Source: an uncultured Alistipes sp.
GTDB taxonomy: Bacteria; Bacteroidota; Bacteroidia; Bacteroidales; Rikenellaceae
Reading direction: 5' to 3'
DNA length: 64,000 bases
Assembly (NCBI GenBank): GCA_944320985.1
Contig: CALUJN010000087.1
Span: 44,734-108,733, forward strand
Under the pieces are notes generated by a model that was not told the origin of the DNA, did no database searches, and saw only the letters and a program-made list of their open reading frames with translations. This document shows positions 1-9,045 of the stretch, in pieces. Each line of letters starts with the position of its first letter. Within the stretch, counting starts at the first letter, position 1. The translations under genes were made by a program, and so were the position numbers.

Positions 1-737
1 GCCTCACCGTCGTGCACACCCGTCGAAACCGAAATGTCCAACTGCGGCAACGCGTGCGAGCACAACGCCGTACTGCGAAGCACATGACGCAACTCCGTCG
101 GCTGGCTGAAGGGATCCGCCGGCTGGAACGAGAGTTTCTCGATATCGATATCGGGTTCGAAGAAGCGGTTGAACAGAACCACGCCCCGGGCCCCGCGTGC
201 CAGCAGCGTGTCGCACGTCGACAGCACGTTCGTCAGGCGCATCGGCAACTTCACCGATACCGGAATCTTCACGGTTGCGGCAACCTTGCGCACAATATCG
301 GCATAGTGCTGCTCAATCTCCGCAGCCGAAGCATGGCGATCGGTCGGCAGCAGGAAGATATTCAACTCGAGGGCCGAAGCACCGGCAGCCTCCATCGACG
401 TCGCGTAGTCGATCCATGCATCGCCCGAACCCACACAATTGATGCTGCCGATGACGGGAACCCCCGTCTTCGCGGCATCCTTCACGAGTTGCAGCAGCTC
501 CGCCTTGTAGGCATCGCCCAGATAGCGTTCGAGGTACTCTCCGGCATCGCCGTAACCCTCCATCGTATCCAGCGAAGCGGCCTGACGATAGATCTGCTCC
601 TCGAAGATCGACTTCAGAACGAGAGCGCCCGCACCATGGCGTACGCACTCCTCAATGTGGGTCATGTTCGACGTATAGGGCGAACTGCTCACAACAACCG
701 GACTCGAAAGGTCCAGTCCCAGGTATTCGGTTTTCAT
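1..737 (-). CDS. Dihydroorotate dehydrogenase-like FMN protein (partial, 3' end off window)
   Basis: About 245 codons are visible from the ATG at 737; the C-terminus lies beyond the left edge. The protein opens MKTEYLGLDLSSPVVVSSSP and carries TIM-barrel features of class 1 dihydroorotate dehydrogenases: a GALVLKS strand, VPVIGSINC, and IPVSVKLP followed by ARGARGVVLFNR. The segment where true PyrD enzymes have the NxSCPN active-site loop reads LNIFLLPTD, so it may belong to the 'DHOD-like' group common in Bacteroidota and not be the pyrimidine enzyme. It follows gcvT by 24 bp on the same strand and is probably co-transcribed. Confidence 0.8.
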   Translation of the reverse strand, partial: MKTEYLGLDLSSPVVVSSSPYTSNMTHIEECVRHGAGALVLKSIFEEQIYRQAASLDTMEGYGDAGEYLERYLGDAYKAELLQLVKDAAKTGVPVIGSINCVGSGDAWIDYATSMEAAGASALELNIFLLPTDRHASAAEIEQHYADIVRKVAATVKIPVSVKLPMRLTNVLSTCDTLLARGARGVVLFNRFFEPDIDIEKLSFQPADPFSQPTELRHVLRSTALCSHALPQLDISVSTGVHDGE

Positions 738-761
738 CTCTTTTCTTTTTTTCGTGATACG

Positions 762-1865
762 TTATACGAAGGGGATCTTCACCACCTCGGCCTTCACGGG
801 TTTTTCGCGGATAATGACCGCAATCTCCGTTCCGGGTTTGGCGAAGGGTGTCTCAACATAGCCCAGCGCTACACCCACCTTCAGGCACGGGGACATCGTA
901 CCCGACGTCACGTGTCCGATCTCCTTTCCATCGGGTGCCGCCAGCCGATAGCCGTGGCGCGGAATGCCCCGCTCGACCATCTTCAGCCCCACGAGTTTGC
1001 GCGTAACGCCCTCGGCCTTCTGCCGCTCCAGCAGCGGACGGTCGATGAACGCCTTCCCCTCGGCGAACTTCGTGATCCAGCCCAGCCCGGCTTCGAGCGG
1101 CGAGGTCGTGTCGTCGATATCGTTGCCGTAGAGGCAGAAACCCTTCTCCAGGCGCAGCGTATCGCGGGCTCCCAGACCGATATTCTTCAGTCCATACTCG
1201 GCACCGGCCTCCCAAAGAGCCTTCCACAGTTTTGCGCCATCTTCGTTGGCCACGTAGATCTCGCAGCCCCCGGCACCCGTGTAGCCCGTGATCGAAAGAA
1301 TCGCCCGGCAGCCGGCCACCTCCATCTTGCGGAACGTATAGTACTCCATCTGCTCGACCGGCTCCGTGCACATCTTCTGCACGATCTTCATCGCCAGGGG
1401 TCCCTGTACGGCCAGCTGGCAGATCTCGTCCGAGGCATTGTAGAGCTCCTTGCCCGAACCGGCCTCCATGCCGAATTCGTCGCGTCCCACCGTGCAGATG
1501 TGCGCCCAGTCCTTCTCGATGTTGGCCGCATTGACACACAGCATGTAGGTCTCGGCATCGATCCGATAGACCAGAATGTCGTCAACGATGCCCCCGCGGC
1601 CGTTCGGCATGCAGGAGTACTGCACCTTGCCGTCGTAGAGTTTCGACACGTCGTTGGTCGTGATGCGCTGCAGCAGCGCTTCGGCCTTCGGTCCCTTGAC
1701 CCAGATCTCGCCCATGTGGCTCACGTCAAAGACCCCGGCACCCTGACGCACGGCCATGTGCTCGTCATTGATACCCGTGAACTCAATGGGCATGTTGTAA
1801 CCCGCGAATTCGGCCATTTTGGCCCCCGCGGCGATGTGATAATCGGTAAATACGGTAGTTTTCAT
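762..1865 (-). CDS. gcvT: Aminomethyltransferase (glycine cleavage system T protein)
   Basis: This 367-aa protein is full length for GcvT, which moves the methylamine-derived methylene to tetrahydrofolate and releases ammonia from the H-protein-bound glycine remnant. Visible family features are the N-terminal [13 protein letters not shown] and [10 protein letters not shown], the central [13 protein letters not shown] folate-pocket segment, and the C-terminal [20 protein letters not shown]. It lies 15 bp after the acyltransferase-like gene and 24 bp before the DHOD-like gene, giving a three-gene minus-strand unit. The other glycine-cleavage genes (gcvH, gcvP) are not in the window. Confidence 0.97.
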   Translation of the reverse strand: MKTTVFTDYHIAAGAKMAEFAGYNMPIEFTGINDEHMAVRQGAGVFDVSHMGEIWVKGPKAEALLQRITTNDVSKLYDGKVQYSCMPNGRGGIVDDILVYRIDAETYMLCVNAANIEKDWAHICTVGRDEFGMEAGSGKELYNASDEICQLAVQGPLAMKIVQKMCTEPVEQMEYYTFRKMEVAGCRAILSITGYTGAGGCEIYVANEDGAKLWKALWEAGAEYGLKNIGLGARDTLRLEKGFCLYGNDIDDTTSPLEAGLGWITKFAEGKAFIDRPLLERQKAEGVTRKLVGLKMVERGIPRHGYRLAAPDGKEIGHVTSGTMSPCLKVGVALGYVETPFAKPGTEIAVIIREKPVKAEVVKIPFV

Positions 1866-1880
1866 ATAGGTGGTTTGGTT

Positions 1881-3086
1881 TTACTCGCGACGTTTCACGC
1901 CCAGACGCGGACAGCGGTGGAACTCCTTGGTGCGGTCAAACAGGTAGCGATAGGTCGTATGCACCTTGTGGCGCGTGGCGCAGACGTAGGTCTCGATCAT
2001 ACGGTTCATCACCGGGTTGAAATCCCCGATCCACGCCAGCTCCATCGTCTTGTAGGGGTTCTTCGTCAACTCCAGGAACTCGTAGTACTTGACCATGATC
2101 GCAGACTCGACCCCCTTGCCGTGGAACTCCGGCGTGATGCCGAAGATGATGCCGAAGATCCGGTCGCACGACTTGCGGACCTTCAGGTCCCACATCAGGC
2201 GCAGCTTCTGCCACAATCCGAACTTGCCGTTGAACTTCCCGATCAGACGGTTCAGATCCGGAACCGTGATGAAGAAGCCGATCGGCTCGTCGTTGAAATA
2301 GGCGAAGAAGATGATGTTCGGATCGATGATCGGCTTCATTTCGTGGACCATTTCCAACGCCTCCTCCTGAGACATGGGACGTACGCCCGAAAAGAGCGCC
2401 CACGCCTTGTTGTAGATGACCCGGAAGCTCTCGGCGGCCTCCTCCAGATTCTTCATGTCAATGTTCTCGACCCGGTAGCCCGGCACCGTATAGAGCCGTT
2501 TGGCCCGCGCGAAGATCTGCTTGTTCGCCTCCGAATTGTTCACCCGCCAGATGAAGCTGTGCTGGTTGAAGTAGTTCTGGAAACCGTAGTTCTCGAACAG
2601 ATCCTTGTAGTAGGGCGGGTTGTAGGGGTTCTTGTACAGCGGCTGGAACTCGTAGCCCTCGACCAGAAGGCCCCACCAGTCACGACGCTGTCCAAAGTTG
2701 ATCGGGCCGTCCATGGCCTCCATCCCGCGGCTGGCCAACCACATCCGCGAGGCATCGAAGAGCATGTTGGCCACCTGCTGATCGTCGATCGACTCGAAAA
2801 AGCCGCAACCGCCCGTGGGCTGCTCCTCGATGGCGGCCTTTTCGCGGTTGTAGAACGCCGCAATGCGGCCTACAACCTCGCCCCGCGCATCGCGGACCAC
2901 CCAGCGAATCGCCTCCCCGTCGGCGAAAAGCTCGTTCCGCTGCGGGTCGAAGACCTCCAGTACATCCACGTCCAACGGGCAGACCCAGTTCCGGTTCCCC
3001 TTGTAGATTCTCTTCGGGAGGTTCAGCCACTCCCGCTCGACGGCCGGAGTCGTGACCTCATGCAACGTATATTTCTCCCTGTTCAT
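1881..3086 (-). CDS. GNAT-like N-acyltransferase family protein
   Basis: A 401-aa protein beginning MNREKYTLHEV. It contains REVEWLNLPKRIYKG-type N-terminal sequence, VGRIAAFYN (a typical GNAT beta-strand) and EPIGFFITVPDLN followed by GKGVESAIMVKYYEF, where the G-x-G/A acetyl-CoA loop is expected. This family is widespread in Bacteroidota and its substrate is unknown to me. An in-frame ATG at 3116 would add ten residues, but a promoter -7 box at 3121-3128 puts the transcript start near 3115, so the ATG at 3086 is preferred. It heads the gcvT operon. The GNAT call is by motif impression only. Confidence 0.75.
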   Translation of the reverse strand: MNREKYTLHEVTTPAVEREWLNLPKRIYKGNRNWVCPLDVDVLEVFDPQRNELFADGEAIRWVVRDARGEVVGRIAAFYNREKAAIEEQPTGGCGFFESIDDQQVANMLFDASRMWLASRGMEAMDGPINFGQRRDWWGLLVEGYEFQPLYKNPYNPPYYKDLFENYGFQNYFNQHSFIWRVNNSEANKQIFARAKRLYTVPGYRVENIDMKNLEEAAESFRVIYNKAWALFSGVRPMSQEEALEMVHEMKPIIDPNIIFFAYFNDEPIGFFITVPDLNRLIGKFNGKFGLWQKLRLMWDLKVRKSCDRIFGIIFGITPEFHGKGVESAIMVKYYEFLELTKNPYKTMELAWIGDFNPVMNRMIETYVCATRHKVHTTYRYLFDRTKEFHRCPRLGVKRRE

Positions 3087-3120
3087 CTGCGTGACTCTTA
3101 AATTCAATGTTTCCAACGTT

Positions 3121-3128
3121 CAAAGGTA
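3121..3128 (-). promoter_or_regulatory. Promoter -7 box for the acyltransferase-gcvT operon
   Basis: Reads TACCTTTG on the minus strand and matches the Bacteroidota -7 consensus TAnnTTTG. No TTTG -33 element lies at the ideal 19-bp spacing. It places transcription start near 3115 and so decides the start codon of the downstream gene. Confidence 0.6.
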
Positions 3129-3142
3129 ACAATTTTTTCCTT

Positions 3143-3150
3143 ATTTTTGT
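3143..3150 (+). promoter_or_regulatory. Putative promoter -7 box upstream of the receiver/PEP-synthase-like gene
   Basis: TATTTTTG matches TAnnTTTG and lies 24 bp before the ATG at 3175. It faces away from the divergent minus-strand box at 3121-3128, so the 58-bp gap between the two genes appears to carry two back-to-back promoters. Confidence 0.45.
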
Positions 3151-3174
3151 TCATCCATCAAATTTCGAATCCCA

Positions 3175-6156
3175 ATGACAAAAAGCCTGGAACAATACAT
3201 GCCCGACGGGAGCAAACTTCCCTACCGATTCATGAAGTACCGGATCCACAAGATCCTGCTCGTATGCTGCAGCTACGACGGCTACATCCTCGAGGAGGAC
3301 GGGCACATCGAATCCCAGATCAACCAGGAATACATCGACCTCAACATGTCGAATCCGCCGTCGCTCACCCGCGTGAGCTCCACGGCCGAAGCCCTCAAGG
3401 CGCTCGACGAAGACGCCTCCTATGACTTCATCCTCACGATGTACAACGTCGGAGAACCCGACGTCTTCACCTTCGCGCGCATCGTCAAGGAGCGGCATCC
3501 GAATATTCCCGTAGCCCTGCTGACCTCCTTCTCGAAGGACATCTACCGCCGCATCGAGGAGCAGGACCACTCCGGTCTCGACTACCTCTTCTCCTGGCAC
3601 GGGAACACCGATCTGATCATCGGTATCATCAAGCTCATCGAGGACAAGATGAACGCCGACGAGGACATCCTCGAAGGGGGCGTGCAGACCATTCTGCTGG
3701 TCGAGGACTCGATCCGCTTCTACTCGACCTACCTGCCCGAGCTCTACAAGCTGATCCTGCTGCAGAACACCGAATTCCTCAAGGATGCCTTCAACGAACA
3801 GCAGCAGATCCTCCGCAAACGGGCCCGTCCGAAGATCCTCCTGGCGCGCAGCTACGACGAGGCCACGGAGCTCTACGACCGTTACCGCAAGAACCTGCTC
3901 GGCGTGATCTCCGACGTGGGATTCGTCCTTCACCGCAACGACCCCTCCGAGAGCGAGAAACTCGACGCCGGGATCGACCTCTGCCGCCGCATCAAGGAGG
4001 ACAATCCGCTGATGCCCGTCTTGCTGCAGTCGTCGCAGACCTCCTTCAAGGAGCAGGCCCACAGGCTCGGCGCCGGATTCATCGCCAAGAACTCCAAGAC
4101 GCTCCTCTCCCAACTGAGCGACTACATCGCCAAGGAGTTCGCCTTCGGTGATTTCGTCTTCAAGGATCCCGAGACCGGCGCCGAGATAGGCCGCGCCAAA
4201 GATCTCACGCAGATGCAGCAGATGATCGCCACGATCCCCGACGAGGCGTTCGAATACCACACCTCGCAGAACCACCTCTCCAAATGGCTCTACTCCCGAG
4301 GTCTGTTCCCGCTGGCCGCCTCGATCCGCCAGTACAACAAAAGCCACTTCTCGTCGGTCGGGGAGCACCGCCGCGTCCTGGTGAATCTGATCCGTGACTA
4401 CCGGACGCTGCTCGGGCAGGGTGTCGTGGCCCGCTTCGACCCCGAGACCTACTCCGACGCCGTGGCATTCGCCCGTATCGGGGAGGGATCGCTCGGCGGA
4501 AAGGCCCGCGGCCTGGCCTTCATGAACTCCATGCTCATGAAGCACCGCCAGTACGACAAGCACGAAAACGTCCGTATCATGATCCCCCGCTCGGTGGTCA
4601 TCGCCACGGAGTACTTCGACGAGTTCATCCGCCGCAACGGCCTGCAATATATCATCTCGCAGGACTTCTCCGACGAGGAGATCCTCTCGGAGTTCGTCAC
4701 CTCGACCGTTCCGCAGCGGCTGCAGGAGGAGCTGAAGGCATACATCCGTACGGTCCGCACGCCGCTGGCCGTGCGCTCCTCGTCGAAGCTCGAGGATTCG
4801 CACTACCAGCCCTTCGCCGGCATCTACTCCACCTACATGATCCCCTACACCCCGAACGAGGATCAGATGCTGCGTCTCTTGCTGCGGGCCGTCAAGAGCG
4901 TCTATGCCTCGGTCTACTTCGCCGCCTCAAGGGCCTACATCGCGTCGTCACAGAACCTCATCTCCGAGGAGAAGATGGCCGTCATCATCCAGGAGGTCTG
5001 CGGCACGGAGCAGAACGGGTTGTGGTTCCCGACCTGTTCGGGTGTGGCACGCTCGATCAACTACTACCCGATCGGCGACGAACAACCCTCGGACGGAGTC
5101 TGCAACCTGGCCATGGGGCTCGGCAAACTGGTCGTCGACGGCGGACGCACGCTGCGCTTCTCGCCCCGCTACCCGCAGAAGGTCCTCCAGACCTCAACCC
5201 CCGAACTGGCGCTGAGCGACACCCAGAACGAGGTCCTTGCCCTGAGCCTGCGCCCCGAGGAGTTCCGCACGTCGATCGACGATGCGGTGAACCTGCGCAA
5301 GCTCTCCCTGCGCGAAATCGCCGACTTCCGCAACTCGAAGTTCGTCTGCTCGGTCTGGGACCGCGAAAACGAGCGCATCTCCGACAGTCCGTTCGATCGC
5401 GGGCGCAAGGTCATTACATTCAACAACATACTGAAGTACAACACCTTCCCGCTGGCCGAAATCATCTCCGACATCCTCCGCATGGGGGCCGAAGAGATGC
5501 GCTGTCCGGTCGAGGTGGAGTTCGCCGTCAACATGGACGTGGCTCCCGGGCAGCAGCAGATCTTCAACCTGTTGCAGATCCGCCCGATCATCGACAACCA
5601 GGACAACCGCGCCATCGACTGGTCCGAAGAGACCCCCGACCGGGCGCTGATCTACGGCGAACAGGCCCTCGGCATCGGCATGATGGCCGACCTCTCGGAC
5701 ATCATCTATGTCAAGAGCGAGGCGTTCGATTCGCTCTCGACCGAAAAGATCGCCGATGAACTGCTCCAGCTGAACAACCGCATGCGCGACGAGGGGCGTC
5801 CCTATATTCTCGTGGGACCCGGCCGCTGGGGTTCGTCGGATCCCTATCTGGGCGTTCCGGTCAAGTGGAACCACATCTCCGAGGCGAAGGTCATCGTCGA
5901 GTGCGGCATCGAGAAGTTCGAGGTCGAGCCTTCGCAGGGAACCCACTTCTTCCAGAACGTCACCTCGCTCGGGGTGGGCTATCTGACCATCAGCCCCTTC
6001 CGCGGCGACGGCATCTTCCGCGAAGAGGTTCTGAATGCCCGGGAGGCCCTTTATGACGGCACTTACCTGCGACAGGTGCGCTTCGACAGGCCGCTCTGGG
6101 TCTGCATCGACGGCCGTTCGAACAAAGGAATGGTGCGAGAGAGCGCGGAAGACTAA
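3175..6156 (+). CDS. Dual receiver-domain protein with PEP-synthase/PPDK N-terminal nucleotide-binding domain
   Basis: A 993-aa protein. Residues about 25-155 form a receiver-like domain in which the phosphoacceptor position reads DFILTMYNV (T88/M89), so it is probably not phosphorylatable. Residues about 170-325 form a second receiver with an apparently complete site: E177/D178, D247 in ISDVG, S286/S287 and K305. From about 435 to 830 is a pyruvate,phosphate-dikinase ATP-grasp domain, with GSLGGKARGLAFMN near 438 and PLAVRSSSKLEDSHYQPFAG near 527, ending in LLQIRPI. The phospho-histidine swivel domain and the PEP/pyruvate TIM barrel of true PpsA/PpdK are absent, replaced by a C-terminal region of about 160 residues. 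It is likely a regulatory or signalling kinase-like protein, not a glycolytic enzyme. Database labels of 'PEP synthase' would mislead. Confidence 0.8.
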   Translation: MTKSLEQYMPDGSKLPYRFMKYRIHKILLVCCSYDGYILEEDGHIESQINQEYIDLNMSNPPSLTRVSSTAEALKALDEDASYDFILTMYNVGEPDVFTFARIVKERHPNIPVALLTSFSKDIYRRIEEQDHSGLDYLFSWHGNTDLIIGIIKLIEDKMNADEDILEGGVQTILLVEDSIRFYSTYLPELYKLILLQNTEFLKDAFNEQQQILRKRARPKILLARSYDEATELYDRYRKNLLGVISDVGFVLHRNDPSESEKLDAGIDLCRRIKEDNPLMPVLLQSSQTSFKEQAHRLGAGFIAKNSKTLLSQLSDYIAKEFAFGDFVFKDPETGAEIGRAKDLTQMQQMIATIPDEAFEYHTSQNHLSKWLYSRGLFPLAASIRQYNKSHFSSVGEHRRVLVNLIRDYRTLLGQGVVARFDPETYSDAVAFARIGEGSLGGKARGLAFMNSMLMKHRQYDKHENVRIMIPRSVVIATEYFDEFIRRNGLQYIISQDFSDEEILSEFVTSTVPQRLQEELKAYIRTVRTPLAVRSSSKLEDSHYQPFAGIYSTYMIPYTPNEDQMLRLLLRAVKSVYASVYFAASRAYIASSQNLISEEKMAVIIQEVCGTEQNGLWFPTCSGVARSINYYPIGDEQPSDGVCNLAMGLGKLVVDGGRTLRFSPRYPQKVLQTSTPELALSDTQNEVLALSLRPEEFRTSIDDAVNLRKLSLREIADFRNSKFVCSVWDRENERISDSPFDRGRKVITFNNILKYNTFPLAEIISDILRMGAEEMRCPVEVEFAVNMDVAPGQQQIFNLLQIRPIIDNQDNRAIDWSEETPDRALIYGEQALGIGMMADLSDIIYVKSEAFDSLSTEKIADELLQLNNRMRDEGRPYILVGPGRWGSSDPYLGVPVKWNHISEAKVIVECGIEKFEVEPSQGTHFFQNVTSLGVGYLTISPFRGDGIFREEVLNAREALYDGTYLRQVRFDRPLWVCIDGRSNKGMVRESAED

Positions 6157-6206
6157 AATTTTCCGAAAAATTCCCGGAAAAAGTTACAATTCATAAGAAT
6201 TGTTGC

Positions 6207-6214
6207 TATATTTG
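6207..6214 (+). promoter_or_regulatory. Promoter -7 box for gdhA
   Basis: TATATTTG matches TAnnTTTG 36 bp before the gdhA ATG. No clear TTTG -33 box is present. The 94-bp gap also holds a weak stem (6159-6165 with 6175-6181) just after the preceding gene. Confidence 0.6.
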
Positions 6215-6250
6215 TAACAGAAGAATACCAAACCTAAAAACTTCAAAGCT

Positions 6251-7588
6251 ATGAACGTAAACAAAATCATGACGGAGCTCGAGCGCAAGCACCCCGGCGA
6301 AAGCGAATATCTGCAGGCCGTGCGCGAAGTGCTGATGACCGTGGAAGACACCTACAACCAGCATCCCGAATTCGAAGCCAACCGCATCGCCGAACGGATC
6401 GTCGAGCCCGACCGGATCTTCACGTTCAAAGTCGTATGGGTAGACGACAGGGGTGAGGTTCAGACCAACATCGGCTACCGCATCCAGTTCAACAACGCCA
6501 TCGGCCCCTACAAGGGCGGTCTGCGTTTCCACCCCTCGGTCAACCTCTCGATCCTCAAGTTCCTGGGCTTCGAGCAGATCTTCAAGAACGCCCTCACCAC
6601 CCTGCCGATGGGCGGTGCCAAGGGAGGTTCGGACTTCAACCCCAAAGGCAAGTCGGATCGTGAAGTGATGCGCTTCTGCCAGGCCTTCATGACCGAACTC
6701 TGGCGCCATATCGGTCCCGAGACCGACGTCCCGGCCGGTGACATCGGAGTCGGAGGCCGCGAAATCGGATACCTCTACGGCATGTACCGCAAACTCGCCC
6801 GTGAAAATACCGGCGTATTGACCGGCAAGGGCATGACCTACGGCGGTTCGCTGATCCGTCCCGAAGCTACGGGATTCGGCGCCGTCTACTTCCTGCGCCA
6901 GATGCTCGAAAAGGCCGGCATGGACATCAAGGGACAGACGATCGCCATCTCGGGCTTCGGCAACGTAGCATGGGGTGCCGCCACGAAGGCTACCGAACTC
7001 GGTGCGAAGGTCGTGACGATCTCCGGTCCCGACGGATATGTCTATGACGAGGAGGGTCTCAATGCCGAAAAGATCGCCTACATGCTCGAGCTGCGCGCCT
7101 CGAACAACGACGTCGTGGAGCCCTACGTACAGAAGTTCCCCAACGCGAAGTTCTTCCCGGGACGCAAACCCTGGGAGGTCAAGGTCGACATCGCCATGCC
7201 GTGCGCCACGCAGAACGAGCTGGACGGCGAGGATGCCAAGAAACTGCTGGCCAACGGCGTGAAGATCGTGGCCGAAGTTTCGAACATGGGATGCCGCCCC
7301 GAGGCCATCGACGCCTTCATCGCCGCCAAGATCCCCTACGGACCGGGCAAGGCCGTGAATGCCGGCGGTGTGGCCACTTCGGGACTCGAGATGACCCAGA
7401 ACGCCCAGAAGCTCAACTGGACAGCCGAGGAGGTCGACGCCAAACTGCATCAGATCATGTCGTCGATCCACCACGCCTGCCTGGAGTACGGCACCGAAGC
7501 CGACGGATACATCAACTACATGAAGGGCGCCAACATCGCCGGATTCATGAAGGTGGCCAAGTCGATGGTCGAGCAGGGCATCCTGTAG
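6251..7588 (+). CDS. gdhA: NADP-type glutamate dehydrogenase
   Basis: A 445-aa protein of the hexameric bacterial glutamate dehydrogenase family, which interconverts 2-oxoglutarate plus ammonia and glutamate. It shows IGPYKGGLRFHPSV (substrate-binding lysine), the catalytic region LPMGGAKGGSDF, PAGDIGVGGREIGYLYGMYR and the Rossmann signature ISGFGNVAWGAA. Length and motifs fit the roughly 445-residue NADP(H) class. Cofactor preference is inferred from family and was not tested. It has its own promoter and is closed by a strong hairpin terminator, so it is a single-gene unit. Confidence 0.97.
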   Translation: MNVNKIMTELERKHPGESEYLQAVREVLMTVEDTYNQHPEFEANRIAERIVEPDRIFTFKVVWVDDRGEVQTNIGYRIQFNNAIGPYKGGLRFHPSVNLSILKFLGFEQIFKNALTTLPMGGAKGGSDFNPKGKSDREVMRFCQAFMTELWRHIGPETDVPAGDIGVGGREIGYLYGMYRKLARENTGVLTGKGMTYGGSLIRPEATGFGAVYFLRQMLEKAGMDIKGQTIAISGFGNVAWGAATKATELGAKVVTISGPDGYVYDEEGLNAEKIAYMLELRASNNDVVEPYVQKFPNAKFFPGRKPWEVKVDIAMPCATQNELDGEDAKKLLANGVKIVAEVSNMGCRPEAIDAFIAAKIPYGPGKAVNAGGVATSGLEMTQNAQKLNWTAEEVDAKLHQIMSSIHHACLEYGTEADGYINYMKGANIAGFMKVAKSMVEQGIL

Positions 7589-7612
7589 ACCGCGCGTACC
7601 CGGCTTATGAAC

Positions 7613-7653
7613 AGAGATCTCTCCTGCAATTACGGAGAGATCTCTTCATTTTG
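7613..7653 (+). terminator. Rho-independent terminator of gdhA
   Basis: A perfect 12-bp stem (AGAGATCTCTCC with GGAGAGATCTCT), 9-nt loop, followed by TCATTTTG. It begins 25 bp after the gdhA stop. Confidence 0.85.
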
Positions 7654-7674
7654 TAAAATCATTTCCCGAATCCC

Positions 7675-8937
7675 ATGATGAGAATCTCCGTTCTCCTCGC
7701 AGCCTCCGCGGCGCTGCTGTTCTGTTTCGGATGCGGCTCCGACGACACCTGGCAACAACCCACCGCATGCCTCGTTACCGGAACGATCATCGGCCCGCAA
7801 CCTTCCGGCGAAGTCATCCTGTGCCTTCCCACGGATCGTCCCGAAAACGGAATCCGAATCCCCCTGCACAACGGACGATTCGAATATCTGTTGCAAACCG
7901 ATACGCTTCAGTTGTACGAACTGCTTGTTCCGGCCGCCGACCGCAGCAGTTTTTCCTACATCCGGTTCCTTCCCGAAGCGCAAGGCGTAAAGATCGAGTA
8001 TTCGGGAGCCTCCCAAGCGCGGAAACTCCGGCTGATTGCGCAGGGCCCTCTGAACCGCAAATGGCTCGAACGACAGGATGAGGAGCGGGCCCGCTTCAAT
8101 CCCCGTAGAGACTCGCTCTACGCCGTGCAGGAGCATCTGGATCGCAACAACCGGCTCTTCAGCAAATCCTACGACGAATTGATCCGCCAAATCCAGACGT
8201 GCGAGGACAAACGGCTTCTCTCGGATCTCTACAAACAACTGGAACGCATGCACATCACCGGGAGTTGCCATACGGAGGAGGGGCGACAACTCGACGAACA
8301 GCTGCAGGAACTTCACCGCAAGCGGCAACGGTGGTTGCAGGGTGAAGTTGCCCGGCATGCGGATCTGGTCTCCTTCTGTCGGATGATGGAGGCTGTGCTC
8401 GACAACCGACAGGATCCGTCGGAATGGATCGCCTGCTACGATCAGGTCTTCGCAGAGCGCTTTCCCGCCCATCCCTATCACAAGCGGATCGAAAGCATCC
8501 GCCAAAGCCGGGAGGCGGGGGTCGGCAACCCCTACATCGATGTCACACTCCCCGACACGGAAGACACCCCTACAACCCTCTCGGAGGTCATCGACGGAAA
8601 GGTCGCCATACTCGATCTGTGGGCCTCGTGGTGCGGCTCCTGCCGCAACTTCTCGAAGGGGCTCATTCCTCTCCATGAAAAGTTTCGGGAGCGCGGGCTG
8701 GTCATCGTGGGGATAGCCCGCGAGTTCAAGGATACGGAGGCCTGGCACACCGCTCTCGAGCGCGATGCCTACCCGTGGCTCAACCTGCTGGAACTGGACG
8801 ACGCCACGCAACTCTGGGAACGGTATGGCGCCGGCAACAGTGGAGGAAAGGTGCTGCTGATCGACCGCGACGGGAAGATCCTCGCCGTCAATCCCACCCA
8901 TGCCGAACTGGAGAAGTTGCTCGAAGCAAAGCTCTGA
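7675..8937 (+). CDS. Thioredoxin-like (TlpA/ResA-type) lipoprotein with DUF4369-like N-terminal domain
   Basis: A 420-aa protein with a hydrophobic signal ending LLFCFGC (C20), predicting a lipoprotein. Residues about 30-130 resemble the DUF4369 beta domain that precedes many Bacteroidota thioredoxins (TGTIIGPQPSGEVILCLP). About 130-280 is a charged helical linker. The C-terminal 130 residues are a TlpA-type thioredoxin fold with active site WASWCGSCRNF; CGSC replaces the commoner CGPC. It is likely a periplasmic or surface disulfide reductase. No cytochrome-maturation genes are nearby. The gene follows the gdhA terminator and has no convincing promoter box. Confidence 0.88.
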   Translation: MMRISVLLAASAALLFCFGCGSDDTWQQPTACLVTGTIIGPQPSGEVILCLPTDRPENGIRIPLHNGRFEYLLQTDTLQLYELLVPAADRSSFSYIRFLPEAQGVKIEYSGASQARKLRLIAQGPLNRKWLERQDEERARFNPRRDSLYAVQEHLDRNNRLFSKSYDELIRQIQTCEDKRLLSDLYKQLERMHITGSCHTEEGRQLDEQLQELHRKRQRWLQGEVARHADLVSFCRMMEAVLDNRQDPSEWIACYDQVFAERFPAHPYHKRIESIRQSREAGVGNPYIDVTLPDTEDTPTTLSEVIDGKVAILDLWASWCGSCRNFSKGLIPLHEKFRERGLVIVGIAREFKDTEAWHTALERDAYPWLNLLELDDATQLWERYGAGNSGGKVLLIDRDGKILAVNPTHAELEKLLEAKL

Positions 8938-8983
8938 ACGCTCCCGCTGTTACGGTTCGGAATCCGTCCAGGGCAGGAATTTA

Positions 8984-9015
8984 TTTGCTCCGTAAATCTC
9001 TTCGGATTATCTTTG
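8984..9015 (+). promoter_or_regulatory. Bacteroidota promoter (-33 TTTG, -7 TATCTTTG)
   Basis: TTTG at 8984-8987 and TATCTTTG at 9008-9015 with a 20-bp spacer, close to the TTTG-N19-TAnnTTTG consensus. It lies 30 bp before the ATG at 9046 of the next lipoprotein gene. Confidence 0.75.
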
Positions 9016-9045
9016 CCCTTCGAAAACAACTTAAACCCGAATGAC

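Noticed and set aside
12-3101. A 1029-codon open frame on the plus strand
   Set aside because: It is antisense to the acyltransferase-like gene, gcvT and the DHOD-like gene, which have clear families. Its protein is His/Arg/Leu-rich with no domain; long antisense frames are common at this GC content.
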